Source: Yersinia artesiana | Lineage (GTDB): Bacteria; Pseudomonadota; Gammaproteobacteria; Enterobacterales; Enterobacteriaceae | Assembly: GCF_902726545.1 (NCBI RefSeq) | Contig: NZ_CACVAD010000026.1 | Location: 1 to 64,000 of the forward strand | DNA: 64,000 nucleotides | Direction: 5' to 3' | Part shown: positions 9,773-19,860 of the stretch, one piece after another | Layout: each line of letters begins with the position of its first letter | How positions within the stretch are numbered: position 1 is the stretch's first letter | The notes under the pieces: generated by a model | What the model was told of the DNA's origin: nothing | The model's database searches: none | The model's input: only the letters and a program-made list of their open reading frames with translations | Position numbers and translations under genes: made by a program

Positions 9773-12223
9773 TTAAAATTCATTCTTCAAATTAAAGCCG
9801 ACTTTCTGCTTGACCCGGGCCGAGGGTTGAGAAATGACTTCAGAGAATAATGTCCTGGCGCCCTGTTGCTGTAAATATCGGCTCAGTTCTCTGACTGCTG
9901 CGGTGCCAGCACCTCTCACTGTTCCTTCGCGATCAGGAAATAAAACATAATCTGGCAGCGTTGCGGATGCGACCAGTTCAACTTCCTCGCGGCTATTAAA
10001 ACGATCAGCCAGTACGACCGCGATAACTCGGCCTTGAAATTTAACTATCACATATATTTCACCAGGGCGATTAATAACCAGCCGTCGGCTGATAATGCCC
10101 GTGACAACATTTCCAGCACGGAGCAACCGGGTCTGGGCATCATTAATTTCATCTGTATAGAAATCCGCACTGGCACCTTGAGCGGGGTAGCCTTGCTCAT
10201 ACTGCTGCTCCCAGAGAACAACTATTTCCCTCAATTTTTCCCGCATAGCTTTGGCATTACTAACCTCTACATCTGAAAGCTTTTCTTGTTCCTCGGGGGT
10301 AGGGGTTGGGAGTATTTCTATTTCGAACTCTAATTCAGTTTGTTCAACGAACTCACCGTGTGAAATGATTATTGGGGTCGTCTGTCTATAAACGAAATTC
10401 TCTAATAACAACTCATAAACGCCTAACGGTAAGAGTTCCACCCGTGCTGGAGGTTCATCAGATGAGGAATAGAAACTATAGGATAGATAACCAAGCTGGG
10501 CATAATCAAAAGCAGTCTTAATATCGGCAAGAGCATTATGGGTTGTTCTATCGGTTACTTTTTCTTTTACGGCTTGGATTAACCTGTTTTCCACCTCTTG
10601 ATCTTCTACCGCAGTGCCGGTGCTTCCGGTACGAATGATTGAATCTATTACTCGACCAAAAAACGCTGTATTCCAGGTTTCTAAGCTATGACCGAATAAA
10701 AAGGTAAAATCAGTCATGATTTCCAGTGTCCAATCAATACACTGAGGCCTTATTTGACGTATTGGCCGAGAATTAAGTAAGGAATGGATAGGAACCATGC
10801 AGGTTTTGGCGACAGCAGGGAGGCTCAGAGAATGACGATGTTTATTATTGTCGATATAAGTCAATATCATATGATTATCAACACCTTCAGGCATTTGTGG
10901 CTCTGCTTTGGGGGCTAATTTTGGTTTAAGTGGACTGCTGTTTCCTGCAATATGTAATGTTTTTCCTTTGGTATTACTGCTGAAAAAAGCATCTGCACTA
11001 AATACGAGGCCATCCAATTGTTGGCATTTGCCTTGTATCAAATAATTATAGATATTTAAAAAAGGAGTAAAAGCGCATATTATTTTACTTGTTTGTGTTA
11101 AATCTCTTTTTTCCCAATCTTGCTCTCCGGTATCAGCGGTAAGTATAGATTTTTCGAGCACTAAAGGATTATCTTTATTGTAGTTGGTTATTATTATCTC
11201 TTGTGGAGTGGTAATCTCAGTGTCTCTATCAAAATAGATGATAGGGGAAATATCCACCAAATCGTGATTCAATGTCTGGATATATTGTACTTTAACGGAA
11301 TCTTCTTGTATTTGAATAATAAATGATAAATTATCATTTTCCTTATCTCGTTCAAAATAAAATTTATCGACCATACGATGATCGGCGAATGTTATGAATC
11401 TCTTATTTATACTAATGGCTGGGTTACTAAAGAACTTGATATCATAATTATCGTTTTCACCGATATCTTGACTATTAAACACCAATAAAACTTGTTTGTT
11501 TTTCAGTCGTTCATCATCCCAGTATTCACCAAATACATCAGCAAGTTTTATTTTATGGCTGTTTACAATGACACATTGTTGGTCGCAATTCAGGCCTTTT
11601 ATTTTTGATACTTTGCTTCCTGTGATTGCATTGCTCATTTCCAGTGCTTTTAAATTATTATCAGTAATGCTTTCTGTTAACTTGAAAAAAGGAGAGCCGA
11701 AATTATCATTTTTGTAGATTGTTGCAATCATGCCTGGGGGTATGGTGATGGACTGAATGCTATCATTATAAATAGGTAGTGTTTGTCTGTCAGACTCAAT
11801 GATTGCTGCTGCATCATGATAAAAATCTATTTGTTTATTTGCTGCTAAACAAGTACTGCTCCCTTGAAAATTATCTTCGGTGTAAAAACAAATTGCAGGT
11901 GCTATTTTGTATGAGTTTATTTTTTTATAAAACCCTGCTTTTTTTAGTTCCTGTAGATTAATATCATTCTTTAACCTTAATTTCTTACCAGAAAGATCAA
12001 TATCATCATAAAGGGTAACAATCATACCTGGCGGAACAGAAATTGATTCTATTTTATTATTGAAATCATCATGTTCAGTGGATTTTTTTTCACTTTCTTT
12101 AGAGCAAAATGACGCTCCTCTAAAATCCTCTAGCTCATAAAAACAAACGTCCCCCTGTTCCGAATGAGTGGGGGGCGATATTATTAATATAGCGATTATT
12201 AATAGTTCTTTGGCTATTTTCAT
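9773..12223 (-). CDS. exported beta/gamma-crystallin protein with GNAT-like C-terminal domain
   Basis: This 816-residue protein starts with a signal-peptide-like segment (residues 1 to about 21, hydrophobic core LLIIAILII). Two crystallin-type domains follow. Domain 1 (about 25-108) and domain 2 (about 110-210) both begin CFY-(E/T)-x-(D/E)-(D/N)-F-(R/Q)-G and both contain (S/T)-(I/V)-PPGMI. The putative calcium motifs NNKIES (55-60) and NDSIQS (153-158) have E or Q where S or T is usual, so calcium affinity may be weak. The middle (about 220-690) matches no family I know. The last 110 residues resemble a GNAT acyltransferase fold, with RGAGTA at 770-775 and SARVKQKVGF at 801-810. Yersinia crystallins are known as predicted exported proteins; this gene seems to belong to that group. 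It is AT-rich and absent from this place in E. coli, which suggests transfer. Function unknown. Confidence 0.7.
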   Translation of the reverse strand: MKIAKELLIIAILIISPPTHSEQGDVCFYELEDFRGASFCSKESEKKSTEHDDFNNKIESISVPPGMIVTLYDDIDLSGKKLRLKNDINLQELKKAGFYKKINSYKIAPAICFYTEDNFQGSSTCLAANKQIDFYHDAAAIIESDRQTLPIYNDSIQSITIPPGMIATIYKNDNFGSPFFKLTESITDNNLKALEMSNAITGSKVSKIKGLNCDQQCVIVNSHKIKLADVFGEYWDDERLKNKQVLLVFNSQDIGENDNYDIKFFSNPAISINKRFITFADHRMVDKFYFERDKENDNLSFIIQIQEDSVKVQYIQTLNHDLVDISPIIYFDRDTEITTPQEIIITNYNKDNPLVLEKSILTADTGEQDWEKRDLTQTSKIICAFTPFLNIYNYLIQGKCQQLDGLVFSADAFFSSNTKGKTLHIAGNSSPLKPKLAPKAEPQMPEGVDNHMILTYIDNNKHRHSLSLPAVAKTCMVPIHSLLNSRPIRQIRPQCIDWTLEIMTDFTFLFGHSLETWNTAFFGRVIDSIIRTGSTGTAVEDQEVENRLIQAVKEKVTDRTTHNALADIKTAFDYAQLGYLSYSFYSSSDEPPARVELLPLGVYELLLENFVYRQTTPIIISHGEFVEQTELEFEIEILPTPTPEEQEKLSDVEVSNAKAMREKLREIVVLWEQQYEQGYPAQGASADFYTDEINDAQTRLLRAGNVVTGIISRRLVINRPGEIYVIVKFQGRVIAVVLADRFNSREEVELVASATLPDYVLFPDREGTVRGAGTAAVRELSRYLQQQGARTLFSEVISQPSARVKQKVGFNLKNEF

Positions 12224-12394
12224 AGGCTAGTCCTTCAGTATATTTAATTTTAATGTTTCATATTACCTACGGAGCCTTGATGTTATATGATGTGTTTTTT
12301 ATTTACTTTATCTTTTTTCATTATTCTGTTTTATTATTTTGTAATGTTAATTTTAAGCATATAATTAATTTCACTTTAAACGTGATAACTAAAC

Positions 12395-12428
12395 ATAAAA
12401 AACCCTCTGAACATGAATGTTCAAAGGG
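12395..12428 (-). terminator. satP terminator
   Basis: An inverted repeat (12403-12414 with 12417-12428, one mismatch) is preceded on the plus strand by an A run, which reads as a T run on the minus strand. It terminates satP. The rest of the 240-base gap 12224-12461 is very AT-rich and I see no convincing gene there. Confidence 0.75.
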
Positions 12429-12461
12429 CCATTAAATGTAAGTTTGCGCAGTGAACTGTAA

Positions 12462-13055
12462 TTAAACTACAGGTTGTACGCGTAAAGTCGGGCTTGGTTC
12501 ACCGATAGGTAATACTGTGCGGCCGTATTGTTCGTTCAATACTTCCGCCATGGCCAGATAAATTGCGCTGGCACCACAAATGATGCCTTCAAAACCGGCG
12601 AAAACCAGCAGCGCATGGTTACCGGTGAAGTTACCGACGGCCAGCAGAGCAAACAGTAGCGTCAGGCTACCGAACACAAACTGCAAAGCGCGGTTAGCGG
12701 GCAACGTACCGAAGAACATAAACAGTGTAAAGATGCCCCATAAACCTAAATAAACGCCGAGGAATTGTGCATCCGTTGCTTCTGCCATACCCATTTTAGG
12801 TAGCATCAGCAAACCAACCAAACTCAGCCAAAATGCGCCATAAGAGGTAAATGCAGTGGCAGCAAAGGTATTACCCTTCTTATATTCCAGCATACCTGCC
12901 AGAATTTGTGCCAAACCGCCATAAAAAATCCCCATACTCAAAATAACAGAGGTTAAGGGGAAGAAGCCTGCGTTGTGCAGGTTAAGCAAGACGGTGGTCA
13001 TCCCAAAACCCATCAGGCCTAATGGGCCAGGATTCGCCAACTTGGTGGTGTTCAT
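12462..13055 (-). CDS. satP: acetate/succinate:proton symporter SatP
   Basis: SatP (formerly YaaH) is a six-helix inner-membrane protein of the AceTr/GPR1-FUN34 family that carries acetate and succinate with protons. The protein is 197 residues. The family signature [18 protein letters not shown] is near the N-terminus. The start at 13055 gives [11 protein letters not shown] and follows a GAGGAC ribosome site. The open frame extends 65 codons further upstream, but that part is not family-like and overlaps the dnaK heat-shock promoter. It is transcribed away from dnaK, as in E. coli. Confidence 0.93.
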   Translation of the reverse strand: MNTTKLANPGPLGLMGFGMTTVLLNLHNAGFFPLTSVILSMGIFYGGLAQILAGMLEYKKGNTFAATAFTSYGAFWLSLVGLLMLPKMGMAEATDAQFLGVYLGLWGIFTLFMFFGTLPANRALQFVFGSLTLLFALLAVGNFTGNHALLVFAGFEGIICGASAIYLAMAEVLNEQYGRTVLPIGEPSPTLRVQPVV

Positions 13056-13232
13056 AAGTCCTCTGCAATAACAGATTGCTAAAAATAATGGATAAATATC
13101 CGAATAAGTATAAAGCGCCTGAATGACTAAAAAGTCGTCTATTCCCTCAGTGCGCGCGGCATCATAATGATCCGCGCGATTGGAAACAATGATCTTGAGG
13201 GTGATAAAAAGTAATTTTTTTTCATCTCCCCC

Positions 13233-13260
13233 CTTGATGCTGCGTTTCATGGCCCCATCT
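13233..13260 (+). promoter_or_regulatory. sigma-32 heat-shock promoter of dnaKJ
   Basis: CTTGATG at 13233-13239 and CCCCATCT at 13253-13260 are 13 bases apart, a near-perfect match to the sigma-32 consensus (CTTGAAA, 13-15 bases, CCCCATNT) and very like E. coli dnaK P1. It lies about 170 bases before dnaK, in the 370-base satP-dnaK gap. This accounts for heat induction of dnaK and dnaJ. Confidence 0.9.
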
Positions 13261-13427
13261 TATTCCCAACCGCAGGGACTAATCACGAATCAGCGGAGAC
13301 ATGCATCAGTAGAATGCTGGGTATGAAAACATTGATTATGAAAATACGGGCAGTTGAAATTAAACAATCCGCCCACATATAGATTAGTAACTTGACCGAA
13401 TATGACTTTTTAGTGGAGGCGTTTTAG

Positions 13428-15338
13428 ATGGGTAAAATTATTGGTATCGACTTGGGTACTACCAACTCTTGTGTAGCAATTATGGATGGTACTAAAGCAC
13501 GCGTGCTGGAAAACAGCGAAGGCGATCGCACCACGCCTTCTATCATCGCTTATACCCAAGATGGTGAAACTCTGGTTGGTCAACCGGCTAAACGTCAGGC
13601 TGTCACTAACCCACAAAATACACTGTTTGCCATCAAGCGTTTGATTGGTCGTCGTTTTCAGGACGAAGAAGCACAGCGTGATAAAGACATCATGCCGTAC
13701 AAAATCATTGCAGCAGATAATGGTGACGCTTGGTTAGAAGTTAAAGGCCAGAAAATTGCACCACCGCAGATCTCTGCTGAAGTGCTGAAGAAAATGAAGA
13801 AAACAGCTGAAGATTATCTGGGCGAACCAGTAACTGAAGCGGTTATCACTGTACCTGCATACTTCAACGATGCTCAGCGTCAGGCAACTAAAGATGCTGG
13901 TCGTATCGCAGGTCTGGAAGTAAAACGTATCATCAACGAACCAACCGCAGCGGCATTGGCCTACGGTTTGGATAAAGAAGTGGGTAACCGTACTATCGCG
14001 GTTTACGACCTCGGTGGTGGTACTTTCGATATCTCAATTATCGAAATCGACGAAGTTGATGGCGAAAAAACCTTTGAAGTTCTGGCAACCAACGGTGATA
14101 CCCACCTGGGTGGTGAAGACTTCGATAGCCGTCTGATCAACTATCTGGTTGAAGAGTTCAAGAAAGACCAGGGTATGGATCTGCGTACCGATCCACTGGC
14201 AATGCAGCGCCTGAAAGAAGCGGCTGAAAAAGCGAAGATCGAGCTGTCTTCTGCTCAGCAGACCGACGTTAACCTGCCGTACATCACGGCGGATGGCAGC
14301 GGTCCAAAACACATGAATATCAAAGTGACTCGTGCGAAGTTGGAGTCATTGGTAGAAGATTTGGTCAACCGTTCTATTGAACCGTTGAAAGTGGCTTTAC
14401 AAGATGCTGGCCTGTCTGTTTCAGATATTCAGGATGTTATCCTGGTCGGTGGTCAGACTCGTATGCCAATGGTTCAGAAGAAAGTTGCTGATTTCTTCGG
14501 TAAAGAACCACGTAAAGACGTTAACCCAGATGAAGCTGTAGCGATTGGTGCGGCAGTACAGGGTGGTGTTCTGTCTGGTGAAGTGAAAGACGTTCTGTTG
14601 TTGGACGTTACCCCACTGTCACTGGGTATTGAAACCATGGGTGGTGTGATGACTCCGCTTATCACTAAAAACACCACTATCCCGACCAAGCACAGCCAGG
14701 TGTTCTCTACTGCGGAAGATAACCAGTCTGCGGTAACCATCCATGTGCTTCAGGGTGAACGTAAACGTGCTCAGGATAACAAGTCTCTGGGTCAGTTCAA
14801 TCTGGATGGTATCCAGCCGGCACCTCGCGGCATGGCGCAAATCGAAGTGACCTTCGATATCGACGCCGACGGTATTTTGCATGTGTCTGCTAAAGACAAA
14901 AATACTGGCCGTGAGCAGAAGATTACCATCAAGGCATCTTCTGGTTTGAACGAGGAAGAGATCCAGAAAATGGTACGCGATGCTGAAGCTAACGCTGAAG
15001 CAGACCGTAAGTTTGAGGAACTGGTTCAGACCCGTAACCAAGCTGACCACCTGATTCACGGGACTCGTAAACAGCTGGAAGAAGCCGGTGACAAACTGCC
15101 AGCAGAAGACAAAACTGCTATCGAAGAGGCAGTGAAAGCACTCGAAGCGGCGCTGAAAAGCGAAGATAAAGCTGAAATCGAAGCCAAAACTCAGGCTCTG
15201 GTACAAGTTTCTGGCAAATTGCTGGAAATGGCTCAGCAGCAGCAAGCAGCCGCAGGCGGTGATGCTGGTGATACCAGTGCTAAGAAAGAAGACGACGTTG
15301 TAGACGCCGAATTCGAAGAAGTAAAAGACAAAAAATAA
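13428..15338 (+). CDS. dnaK: Hsp70 chaperone DnaK
   Basis: DnaK is the main cytoplasmic Hsp70, which binds exposed hydrophobic peptides in an ATP-driven cycle with DnaJ and GrpE. The protein is 636 residues (E. coli 638). The nucleotide-binding domain has [10 protein letters not shown] at 6-15, the phosphate loop [11 protein letters not shown] near 195-205 and VGGQTRMP near 342. The substrate domain follows the linker [15 protein letters not shown], and the tail ends in [18 protein letters not shown] is the ribosome site. The sigma-32 promoter drives it together with dnaJ. Confidence 0.99.
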   Translation: MGKIIGIDLGTTNSCVAIMDGTKARVLENSEGDRTTPSIIAYTQDGETLVGQPAKRQAVTNPQNTLFAIKRLIGRRFQDEEAQRDKDIMPYKIIAADNGDAWLEVKGQKIAPPQISAEVLKKMKKTAEDYLGEPVTEAVITVPAYFNDAQRQATKDAGRIAGLEVKRIINEPTAAALAYGLDKEVGNRTIAVYDLGGGTFDISIIEIDEVDGEKTFEVLATNGDTHLGGEDFDSRLINYLVEEFKKDQGMDLRTDPLAMQRLKEAAEKAKIELSSAQQTDVNLPYITADGSGPKHMNIKVTRAKLESLVEDLVNRSIEPLKVALQDAGLSVSDIQDVILVGGQTRMPMVQKKVADFFGKEPRKDVNPDEAVAIGAAVQGGVLSGEVKDVLLLDVTPLSLGIETMGGVMTPLITKNTTIPTKHSQVFSTAEDNQSAVTIHVLQGERKRAQDNKSLGQFNLDGIQPAPRGMAQIEVTFDIDADGILHVSAKDKNTGREQKITIKASSGLNEEEIQKMVRDAEANAEADRKFEELVQTRNQADHLIHGTRKQLEEAGDKLPAEDKTAIEEAVKALEAALKSEDKAEIEAKTQALVQVSGKLLEMAQQQQAAAGGDAGDTSAKKEDDVVDAEFEEVKDKK

Positions 15339-15389
15339 TAGCCCTTAAGCGGGCACAGCAGTAGTAGGCCTTACTGTTGCTGGAAACCA

Positions 15390-15421
15390 GCACGGGCGTC
15401 GAGGAAACTCTACGCCCGTGC
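15390..15421 (+). promoter_or_regulatory. dnaK-dnaJ intergenic hairpin with GAAA tetraloop
   Basis: The 10-bp stem 15390-15399 with 15412-15421, one mismatch, then a 3-bp GAG/CTC stem closes a GAAA loop. It has no T tract, so it is not a normal terminator. Such a hairpin between dnaK and dnaJ may protect or process the mRNA and set the DnaK to DnaJ ratio; that role is inference. Confidence 0.7.
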
Positions 15422-15449
15422 ACGCATGTTAAGGGTAGGAAAAAAGAGA

Positions 15450-16577
15450 ATGGCGAAGAGAGATTATTACGAGGTTTTAGGCGTTAAAAAGGACGCTGAT
15501 GAACGTGAGATCAAAAAGGCCTATAAACGCCTGGCGGTAAAGTATCATCCGGACCGTAATCAGGACGAAAACGACACCGGCGAAAATTTCAAAGAAGTTA
15601 AGGAAGCCTACGAAATTCTGACCGACCCACAAAAGCGTGCAGCTTATGATCAGTATGGTCATGCCGCCTTTGAACAAGGTGGTATGGGCGGCGGCGGTTT
15701 CGGTGGTGGTGCTGATTTTACTGACATTTTTGGTGATGTTTTCGGTGATATCTTTGGTGGTGGCCGTCGTCAGCGAGCTTCCCGTGGTTCAGATCTGCGC
15801 TACAACATGGATCTGACACTGGAAGAAGCGGTACGCGGCGTGACCAAAGAAATCCGCATCCCAACGCTAAATGAATGTGATGTTTGCCATGGTAGCGGTG
15901 CTAAACCAGGCAGTTCTCCGGTGACGTGTTCGACTTGCCGTGGTGCCGGTCAGGTACATATGCGCCAAGGGTTCTTCACCGTGCAGCAGGCGTGTCCTAC
16001 TTGTCATGGCAGCGGTCAAATCATTAAAGATCCATGCAACAAATGTCATGGACATGGCCGGGTTGAGAAGTCAAAAACGCTGTCGGTTAAAATTCCAGCA
16101 GGCGTTGATACCGGTGACCGCATTCGTTTAAGTGGTGAAGGTGAAGCTGGCGAGCACGGCGCACCAGCAGGCGATTTATACGTTCAGGTGCAGGTTAAAG
16201 CGCATCCGATCTTCGAGCGCGAAGGTAATAATCTGTATTGTGAAGTGCCGATTAACTTCGCTATGGCAGCCTTGGGCGGTGAGATTGAAGTCCCGACGTT
16301 GGATGGTCGCGTTAAGCTGAAAGTACCTGCGGAAACACAAACCGGCAAACTGTTCCGGATGCGCGGTAAAGGGGTTAAATCTGTTCGTGGCGGTAGCCAA
16401 GGCGACTTGCTCTGCCGCGTTGTGGTTGAAACACCAGTGCATCTGAGTGAAAAACAGAAGCAATTATTGCGTGAACTGGAAGAAAGTTTTGTTGGTGCTG
16501 CGGGTGAGAAAAACAGCCCCCGCTCTAAAAGCTTCTTAGACGGCGTGAAGAAATTCTTTGATGACTTGACCCGCTAA
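15450..16577 (+). CDS. dnaJ: Hsp40 co-chaperone DnaJ
   Basis: DnaJ stimulates the DnaK ATPase and delivers substrates. The protein is 375 residues (E. coli 376). The J domain (1-70) has the HPD motif in KYHPDRNQ. A Gly/Phe-rich stretch (about 77-108) follows, then four zinc-binding CxxCxGxG repeats ([32 protein letters not shown]). The ATG at 15450 gives [11 protein letters not shown], the family start. An in-frame start at 15426 is less likely. It is transcribed with dnaK. Confidence 0.99.
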   Translation: MAKRDYYEVLGVKKDADEREIKKAYKRLAVKYHPDRNQDENDTGENFKEVKEAYEILTDPQKRAAYDQYGHAAFEQGGMGGGGFGGGADFTDIFGDVFGDIFGGGRRQRASRGSDLRYNMDLTLEEAVRGVTKEIRIPTLNECDVCHGSGAKPGSSPVTCSTCRGAGQVHMRQGFFTVQQACPTCHGSGQIIKDPCNKCHGHGRVEKSKTLSVKIPAGVDTGDRIRLSGEGEAGEHGAPAGDLYVQVQVKAHPIFEREGNNLYCEVPINFAMAALGGEIEVPTLDGRVKLKVPAETQTGKLFRMRGKGVKSVRGGSQGDLLCRVVVETPVHLSEKQKQLLRELEESFVGAAGEKNSPRSKSFLDGVKKFFDDLTR

Positions 16578-16611
16578 TTATTAGCTAACAGGCTAATAAA
16601 ACAGAAAAATA

Positions 16612-16644
16612 AAAAATCCTCGATGAAGTTCGGGGATTTTTTTT
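16612..16644 (+). terminator. dnaKJ operon terminator
   Basis: A 12-bp stem (16612-16623 with 16630-16641, one T-G pair) has an A tract on its left side and a T tract on its right, as expected for a Rho-independent terminator. Confidence 0.92.
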
Positions 16645-16663
16645 CATCTGTTTCTCATCAAAT

Positions 16664-16683
16664 AGTGTGATGTGAATCACTAA
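16664..16683. promoter_or_regulatory. candidate CRP/FNR-type site upstream of nhaA
   Basis: GTGAT and ATCAC flank a 4-base spacer as a perfect palindrome. Read as a CRP site it is TGTGA, six bases, TCACT (16666-16681). It lies about 130 bases before nhaA. FNR would prefer TTGAT/ATCAA, so CRP is the better guess. Confidence 0.4.
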
Positions 16684-16809
16684 TAGATCGGTTTTAACGA
16701 GCATTAAGTGTAATAAAAACGACTATTTTCGAGTTAATGATTATCCTAAAATCTATGAATTAATTTGCCGGGCACAAGCTCACTGTCCGATGTAAGGGAG
16801 TCGTTCATT

Positions 16810-17988
16810 GTGACAAATATAATTCGTCAATTTTTACGCCAAGAGGCTGCCGGTGGCCTGATTTTGATTTTTGCCGCCGCCGTAGCCTTATTTATGGCCA
16901 ACAGCCCACTTCAAGGGTTTTATCAATCATTTCTTGATGTGCCGGTATCAGTAAAAATAGCGTCACTGGATATCAGTAAGCCGCTGTTGTTGTGGATCAA
17001 TGATGGTTTAATGGCGATATTCTTCCTGGTCGTTGGCCTGGAAGTTAAGCGCGAATTGCTGGAAGGCTCACTGGCTGGGCGTGATAAAGCTGTTTTCCCA
17101 GCAATTGCTGCCTTAGGTGGTATGTTGGCTCCGGCCCTGATTTATTTACTCTTTAATGGGGCGGATGAAGTTACCCGCCAAGGGTGGGCAATCCCGGCAG
17201 CAACTGATATTGCCTTTGCATTGGGTGTGATGGCATTACTGGGGAACCGGGTTCCAACCAGCCTGAAGGTCTTTTTACTGGCATTAGCTATCATTGATGA
17301 CCTTGGTGTCATCATTATTATTGCGTTGTTCTATACCCATGAGGTTTCACTGCAAGCCCTGGGGATTGCTGCCGCAGCTATTGCGCTGTTGGGTTATATG
17401 AACTGGCGTGGTGTGGGGAAAACATCGGCTTACCTACTGGTTGGGTTGGTGCTGTGGGTCTGTATCCTTAAATCAGGGGTACATGCAACGTTAGCCGGTG
17501 TGATTGTTGGTTTTATGATTCCGCTGCACACTCAAGATAAGCGTTCACCATCGGAATCATTGGAACATGGTTTGCACCCGTGGGTTGCCTATTTGATTCT
17601 GCCGTTATTTGCATTCGCCAATGCAGGCGTTTCGTTGCAAGGCGTTTCAATCTCTGGATTGACATCGCTATTGCCTCTGGGGATTGCAAGCGGGCTGTTT
17701 ATTGGTAAGCCACTGGGGATTTTTACCTTCAGTTGGCTCGCGGTTAAGTTAGGGGTTGCTAAGCTACCCGATGCAATCAACTTTAAGCAGATTTTTGCTG
17801 TATCCGTGTTATGCGGTATCGGTTTCACGATGTCGATATTTATCGCTTCACTGGCATTTGACGGTGCTGATATTGCCCTGACAACCTATTCCAAATTGGG
17901 CATATTACTGGGCTCTACTACTGCAGCAATTGTAGGTTATAGCTTGCTGCGCCTGGCCTTGCCAGCGAAGAGAAAAATAACACACTGA
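16810..17988 (+). CDS. nhaA: Na+/H+ antiporter NhaA
   Basis: NhaA exports one Na+ or Li+ for two H+ imported and sets pH and sodium tolerance at the inner membrane. I chose the GTG at 16810, which follows TAAGGGAG, and which gives 392 residues (E. coli 388). With this start the sodium-site aspartates fall at Asp133 ([10 protein letters not shown]) and Asp163/Asp164 ([11 protein letters not shown]), the same numbers as in E. coli. That supports the start over the ATG at 16765. About 12 membrane segments are visible. The regulator nhaR follows 153 bases later. Confidence 0.96.
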   Translation: MTNIIRQFLRQEAAGGLILIFAAAVALFMANSPLQGFYQSFLDVPVSVKIASLDISKPLLLWINDGLMAIFFLVVGLEVKRELLEGSLAGRDKAVFPAIAALGGMLAPALIYLLFNGADEVTRQGWAIPAATDIAFALGVMALLGNRVPTSLKVFLLALAIIDDLGVIIIIALFYTHEVSLQALGIAAAAIALLGYMNWRGVGKTSAYLLVGLVLWVCILKSGVHATLAGVIVGFMIPLHTQDKRSPSESLEHGLHPWVAYLILPLFAFANAGVSLQGVSISGLTSLLPLGIASGLFIGKPLGIFTFSWLAVKLGVAKLPDAINFKQIFAVSVLCGIGFTMSIFIASLAFDGADIALTTYSKLGILLGSTTAAIVGYSLLRLALPAKRKITH

Positions 17989-18141
17989 TTCAATATTTGA
18001 ATGACCAGTGCCGCTCGTAAAGGCACTGGCTTCTACCTGATGATGGATTTCCAGGCTTACCGTTTGTGGAGTCTTAGAACAGGGAACGTTTGGTCGTGCA
18101 TGGGGCTGGCTGGCTCACCGATATGTTAAGGGGATAACAAC

Positions 18142-19041
18142 ATGCGAATGTCACACATCAATTTCAATCATCTTTATTATTTTTGGCAAGTTTGTAAGGA
18201 AGGCTCGGTCGTTGGGGCGGCTGAGGCTTTATTTTTGACACCACAAACCATTACCGGGCAAATTAAAGCATTAGAAGAGCGTCTCGGTGGGAAATTATTT
18301 AAACGTCAAGGACGTGGGTTGGTACCATCAGAATTGGGACAATTGGTCTTTCGCTATGCCGATAAGATGTTCATGCTCAGCCATGAAATGCTGGATATTG
18401 TTAACTATCGTAAAGAATCCAACTTGTTATTTGATGTCGGTGTAGCTGATGCATTGTCCAAGCGCTTAGTGAGCCAAGTATTGGAAACTGCCGTGGTGGA
18501 TCATGAAAAAATTCATTTACGCTGTTTTGAATCCACTCATGAAATGCTACTTGAGCAGTTAAGCCAGCATAAGCTGGATATGATTCTGTCTGATTGTCCG
18601 GTTGATTCCAGTCAACAAGAAGGGTTGTTCTCCGTAAAACTTGGCGAGTGCAGTGTCAGTTTTTACTGTCGCCAGCCTATTCCAGATCTACCTTTCCCGG
18701 CCTGTTTACAGCAAAAGAAATTATTGATACCCGGACGTCGTTCAATGCTGGGGCGCAAATTATTGAATTGGATTAACAGCAAAGGACTACAGGTGGAAAT
18801 CTTGGGGGAGTTTGATGATGCGGCGTTAATGAAAGCCTTTGCAATCTATAATAACGCTATTTTTGTTGCACCAACTCTGTACGCAGCAGACACCTATGGC
18901 AAAGATGATGGAATTGTCGAAATTGGTCGTTTAGACAATGTACAGGAAGAGTATTACGTTATTTTCGCCGAACGAATGATTCAACATCCAGCAGTACAGC
19001 GGGTATGTAACAAAGATTTTTCCGCACTTTTTAGCGGTTAG
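18142..19041 (+). CDS. nhaR: LysR-type activator of nhaA
   Basis: NhaR is the sodium-responsive LysR-family activator of nhaA in E. coli, where it also activates pga and osmC. The protein is 299 residues (E. coli 301). The N-terminus [36 protein letters not shown] is the winged-helix DNA-binding segment. The remaining 200 residues are the co-inducer domain. It stands behind nhaA with no strong terminator between them, so it is partly co-transcribed. The AAGGGGATA ribosome site is at about 18129. Confidence 0.96.
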   Translation: MRMSHINFNHLYYFWQVCKEGSVVGAAEALFLTPQTITGQIKALEERLGGKLFKRQGRGLVPSELGQLVFRYADKMFMLSHEMLDIVNYRKESNLLFDVGVADALSKRLVSQVLETAVVDHEKIHLRCFESTHEMLLEQLSQHKLDMILSDCPVDSSQQEGLFSVKLGECSVSFYCRQPIPDLPFPACLQQKKLLIPGRRSMLGRKLLNWINSKGLQVEILGEFDDAALMKAFAIYNNAIFVAPTLYAADTYGKDDGIVEIGRLDNVQEEYYVIFAERMIQHPAVQRVCNKDFSALFSG

Positions 19042-19133
19042 ACGAATTGACTCAAGCCGTAAATAGCACAGCTATCAGTTACCCGTGACCAAGAAAAGTT
19101 CTGCTATTGATGAATCAGCCAAATTTTAGATAT

Positions 19134-19161
19134 AAAAAAACCGGCCTAGGCCGGTCTTTTT
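19134..19161 (-). terminator. bidirectional terminator of rpsT and nhaR
   Basis: A perfect palindrome (ACCGGCC/GGCCGGT, 19140-19155) has an A run on the left and a T run on the right, so it can end both convergent transcripts. Confidence 0.9.
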
Positions 19162-19183
19162 ACGAAGCAGCCAACGTGATGCA

Positions 19184-19447
19184 TTACTGCATTGCGTTGA
19201 TTTGCGCTACTAAGTTTGACTTATGGCGCGCTGCTTTGTTTTTGTGGATCAGACCTTTACAGGACTGACGATCCACGATTGGTTGCATCTCATTAAATGC
19301 TTTTTGCGCTGCGTCTTTATCGCCAGCTGCGATTGCCGCATACACCTTCTTAATGAAGGTACGCACCATTGAGCGACGGCTAGCGTTATGCTTGCGGCGT
19401 TTCTCAGACTGTACGGCGCGTTTCTTAGCTGATTTGATATTAGCCAA
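19184..19447 (-). CDS. rpsT: 30S ribosomal protein S20
   Basis: S20 binds 16S rRNA in the 30S subunit. The protein is 87 residues (E. coli 87), basic, with [21 protein letters not shown] at the N-terminus. The start codon is TTG, as in E. coli, where the weak UUG start is linked to autogenous control by S20. No ATG in frame gives the family N-terminus. It is transcribed away from ribF. The 410-base rpsT-ribF gap holds promoters for both and no gene I can support. Confidence 0.98.
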
Positions 19448-19860
19448 GGTCCAACTCCCAAATATATTCTATTGAGGACAATTCAAAGGCCGAGGAATAT
19501 GCCCTTTTAGCCTTCGTTTGTCAATGGATTTGTGCAAATAAGCGCCGTTTGTACGGGCGGCACTTGCTACGTTGTGATGGAGCGGGATTTTACCAGCTTC
19601 GCGCTGTGGAATACAGTCTTTCGAAAGAAAATTCCACAGTTCACTGCCTCGAAGGGATTCGACGGTGGTTCTTGTAAAAATCTCAGCCTGCTTCTGTACT
19701 CAACGGCGTGCGTATTCTACAGGATAAAGTGAGTAAAAGGGATTTTACCTGCGTAATTTTAGCAAAATGATATGACTTTCGGTTAAAGGTACCAATCGCG
19801 GGTTAACCTTAACCGCTGTACAAGGTATAATCCGGCGATTTCCACTGTTTTGAGCCAGCT

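Noticed and set aside
13056-13250. 65-codon N-terminal extension of satP
   Set aside because: It overlaps the dnaK sigma-32 promoter and is not family-like; the start at 13055 has a ribosome site.
19532-19732. 66-codon open frame between rpsT and ribF, at the place of E. coli yaaY
   Set aside because: No ribosome site, no recognisable family, and it lies over the rpsT promoter region; E. coli yaaY itself is doubtful.
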